A program made the position numbers and the translations under genes. The notes under the pieces were generated by a model that was given only the letters and a program-made list of their open reading frames with translations, was not told the DNA's origin and searched no databases. From the NCBI GenBank assembly GCA_963711705.1, contig CAVQFM010000024.1, forward strand, positions 55,439 through 119,438: a stretch of 64,000 bases of DNA, written 5' to 3'. Positions 63,666-64,000 of this stretch are shown here, piece by piece (positions within the stretch are counted from its first letter, which is position 1; the number at the start of each line of letters is the position of its first letter). Source of the stretch: RYN-230 sp963711705 (GTDB lineage: Bacteria > Actinomycetota > Actinomycetes > Streptosporangiales > Streptosporangiaceae).

Positions 63666-64000
63666 CGTAGGGTGGCACACCGACAATCTTCTGGTAGCAC
63701 GCCGGGACGTTGCTTTGCTCCGTTGTCTGCCGTTCACGCGGCGGCTCAGGAGGACCGGGCTTCCTCGGTAGCAGACGGGTGCGCGGTCGAGGACCCCAGC
63801 AGGTATTGAGAGCGGCGTTCCTGGTGCGGAGAACCCACTGGGAGCACTGACGCGCCGCGAGCCAACAAGCGGGCTCTGGCCGCCCAGACCTTATCCTCGA
63901 GGAGGAGACGCTCTACGTATCGTGCGCGAAATGCCCGGCTGTGGGGGCTTCACTGCCACTCAAATGCCACTCACCCAGAGTGAGGTACTCGGTTCTAAAT
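63666..64000. other. Wadjet promoter region and right TGCCACTCA pair
   Basis: About 335 nt with no gene. It should hold the jetA promoter. TGCCACTCA repeats at 63954-63962 and 63965-63973 mirror the pair at 56042-56062, near the window edge. Any integrase or intact tRNA-Thr would be expected further right. Confidence 0.5.

Noticed and set aside
1..64000. CRISPR array
   Set aside because: No regularly spaced identical repeats with unique spacers were seen; repeats present are coding (TPR, SASPTPTK, RPEAD) or short operators.

Overview
This is a very GC-rich window, and its genes are typical of a soil-type, probably filamentous, actinobacterium. Supporting signs are a mycothiol-dependent formaldehyde dehydrogenase, an F420/PPOX-type oxidoreductase, large LuxR (LAL) and SARP regulators, RsbW-like ATPases, an IdeR/DtxR repressor with classic iron boxes, and many GTG starts. 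Genus and species cannot be fixed from the sequence alone.

Layout. (1) 0.3-7.1 kb: an MFS exporter, an M50-like membrane protease, an aldo/keto reductase, and a tightly overlapping minus-strand operon mscR - MBL hydrolase - sulfotransferase-like - class IV aminotransferase. (2) 7.2-22.5 kb: tandem RsbW-like ATPases (the first frameshifted), a BlaI-type repressor running antisense into a LuxR giant, an amidohydrolase, a GntR fragment, a proline-rich membrane protein, a secreted low-complexity protein, a second LuxR giant and two alpha/beta hydrolases. (3) 22.5-27.2 kb: an iron module of DtxR-type repressor, two iron boxes and efeUOB. (4) 27.2-43 kb: two STAND/TPR regulators (SARP-type and XRE-type), a HAF-repeat secreted protein, a broken GntR/ABC locus, a MarR gene with a receiver-like partner, a three-gene operon matching the two halves of the plant Tm-1 protein plus a cupin, and small oxidoreductase and VOC proteins. 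(5) 43.3-50 kb: a compact oxidative cassette (SnoaL-like, OsmC, flavin monooxygenase, NTF2-P450 fusion) lying between a SARP gene and a degenerate duplicate of that gene's 5' end. (6) 51-54.9 kb: a frameshifted BBE-type FAD oxidase, an acetamidase/formamidase and a RIO kinase. (7) 55.9-64 kb: a probable integrated island. The 3' half of a tRNA-Thr(GGT) marks its left end. Inside are an HTH-nucleotidyltransferase/HEPN toxin-antitoxin pair and a complete Wadjet (JetABCD) anti-plasmid SMC system. TGCCACTCA repeat pairs sit near both visible ends.

The best candidates for something new are the P450 cassette with its NTF2-P450 fusion and its duplicated SARP region, and the tRNA-Thr-anchored Wadjet island. 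Seven single-base frame breaks occur in six otherwise recognisable genes. They should be checked against reads before any of those genes is called a pseudogene.
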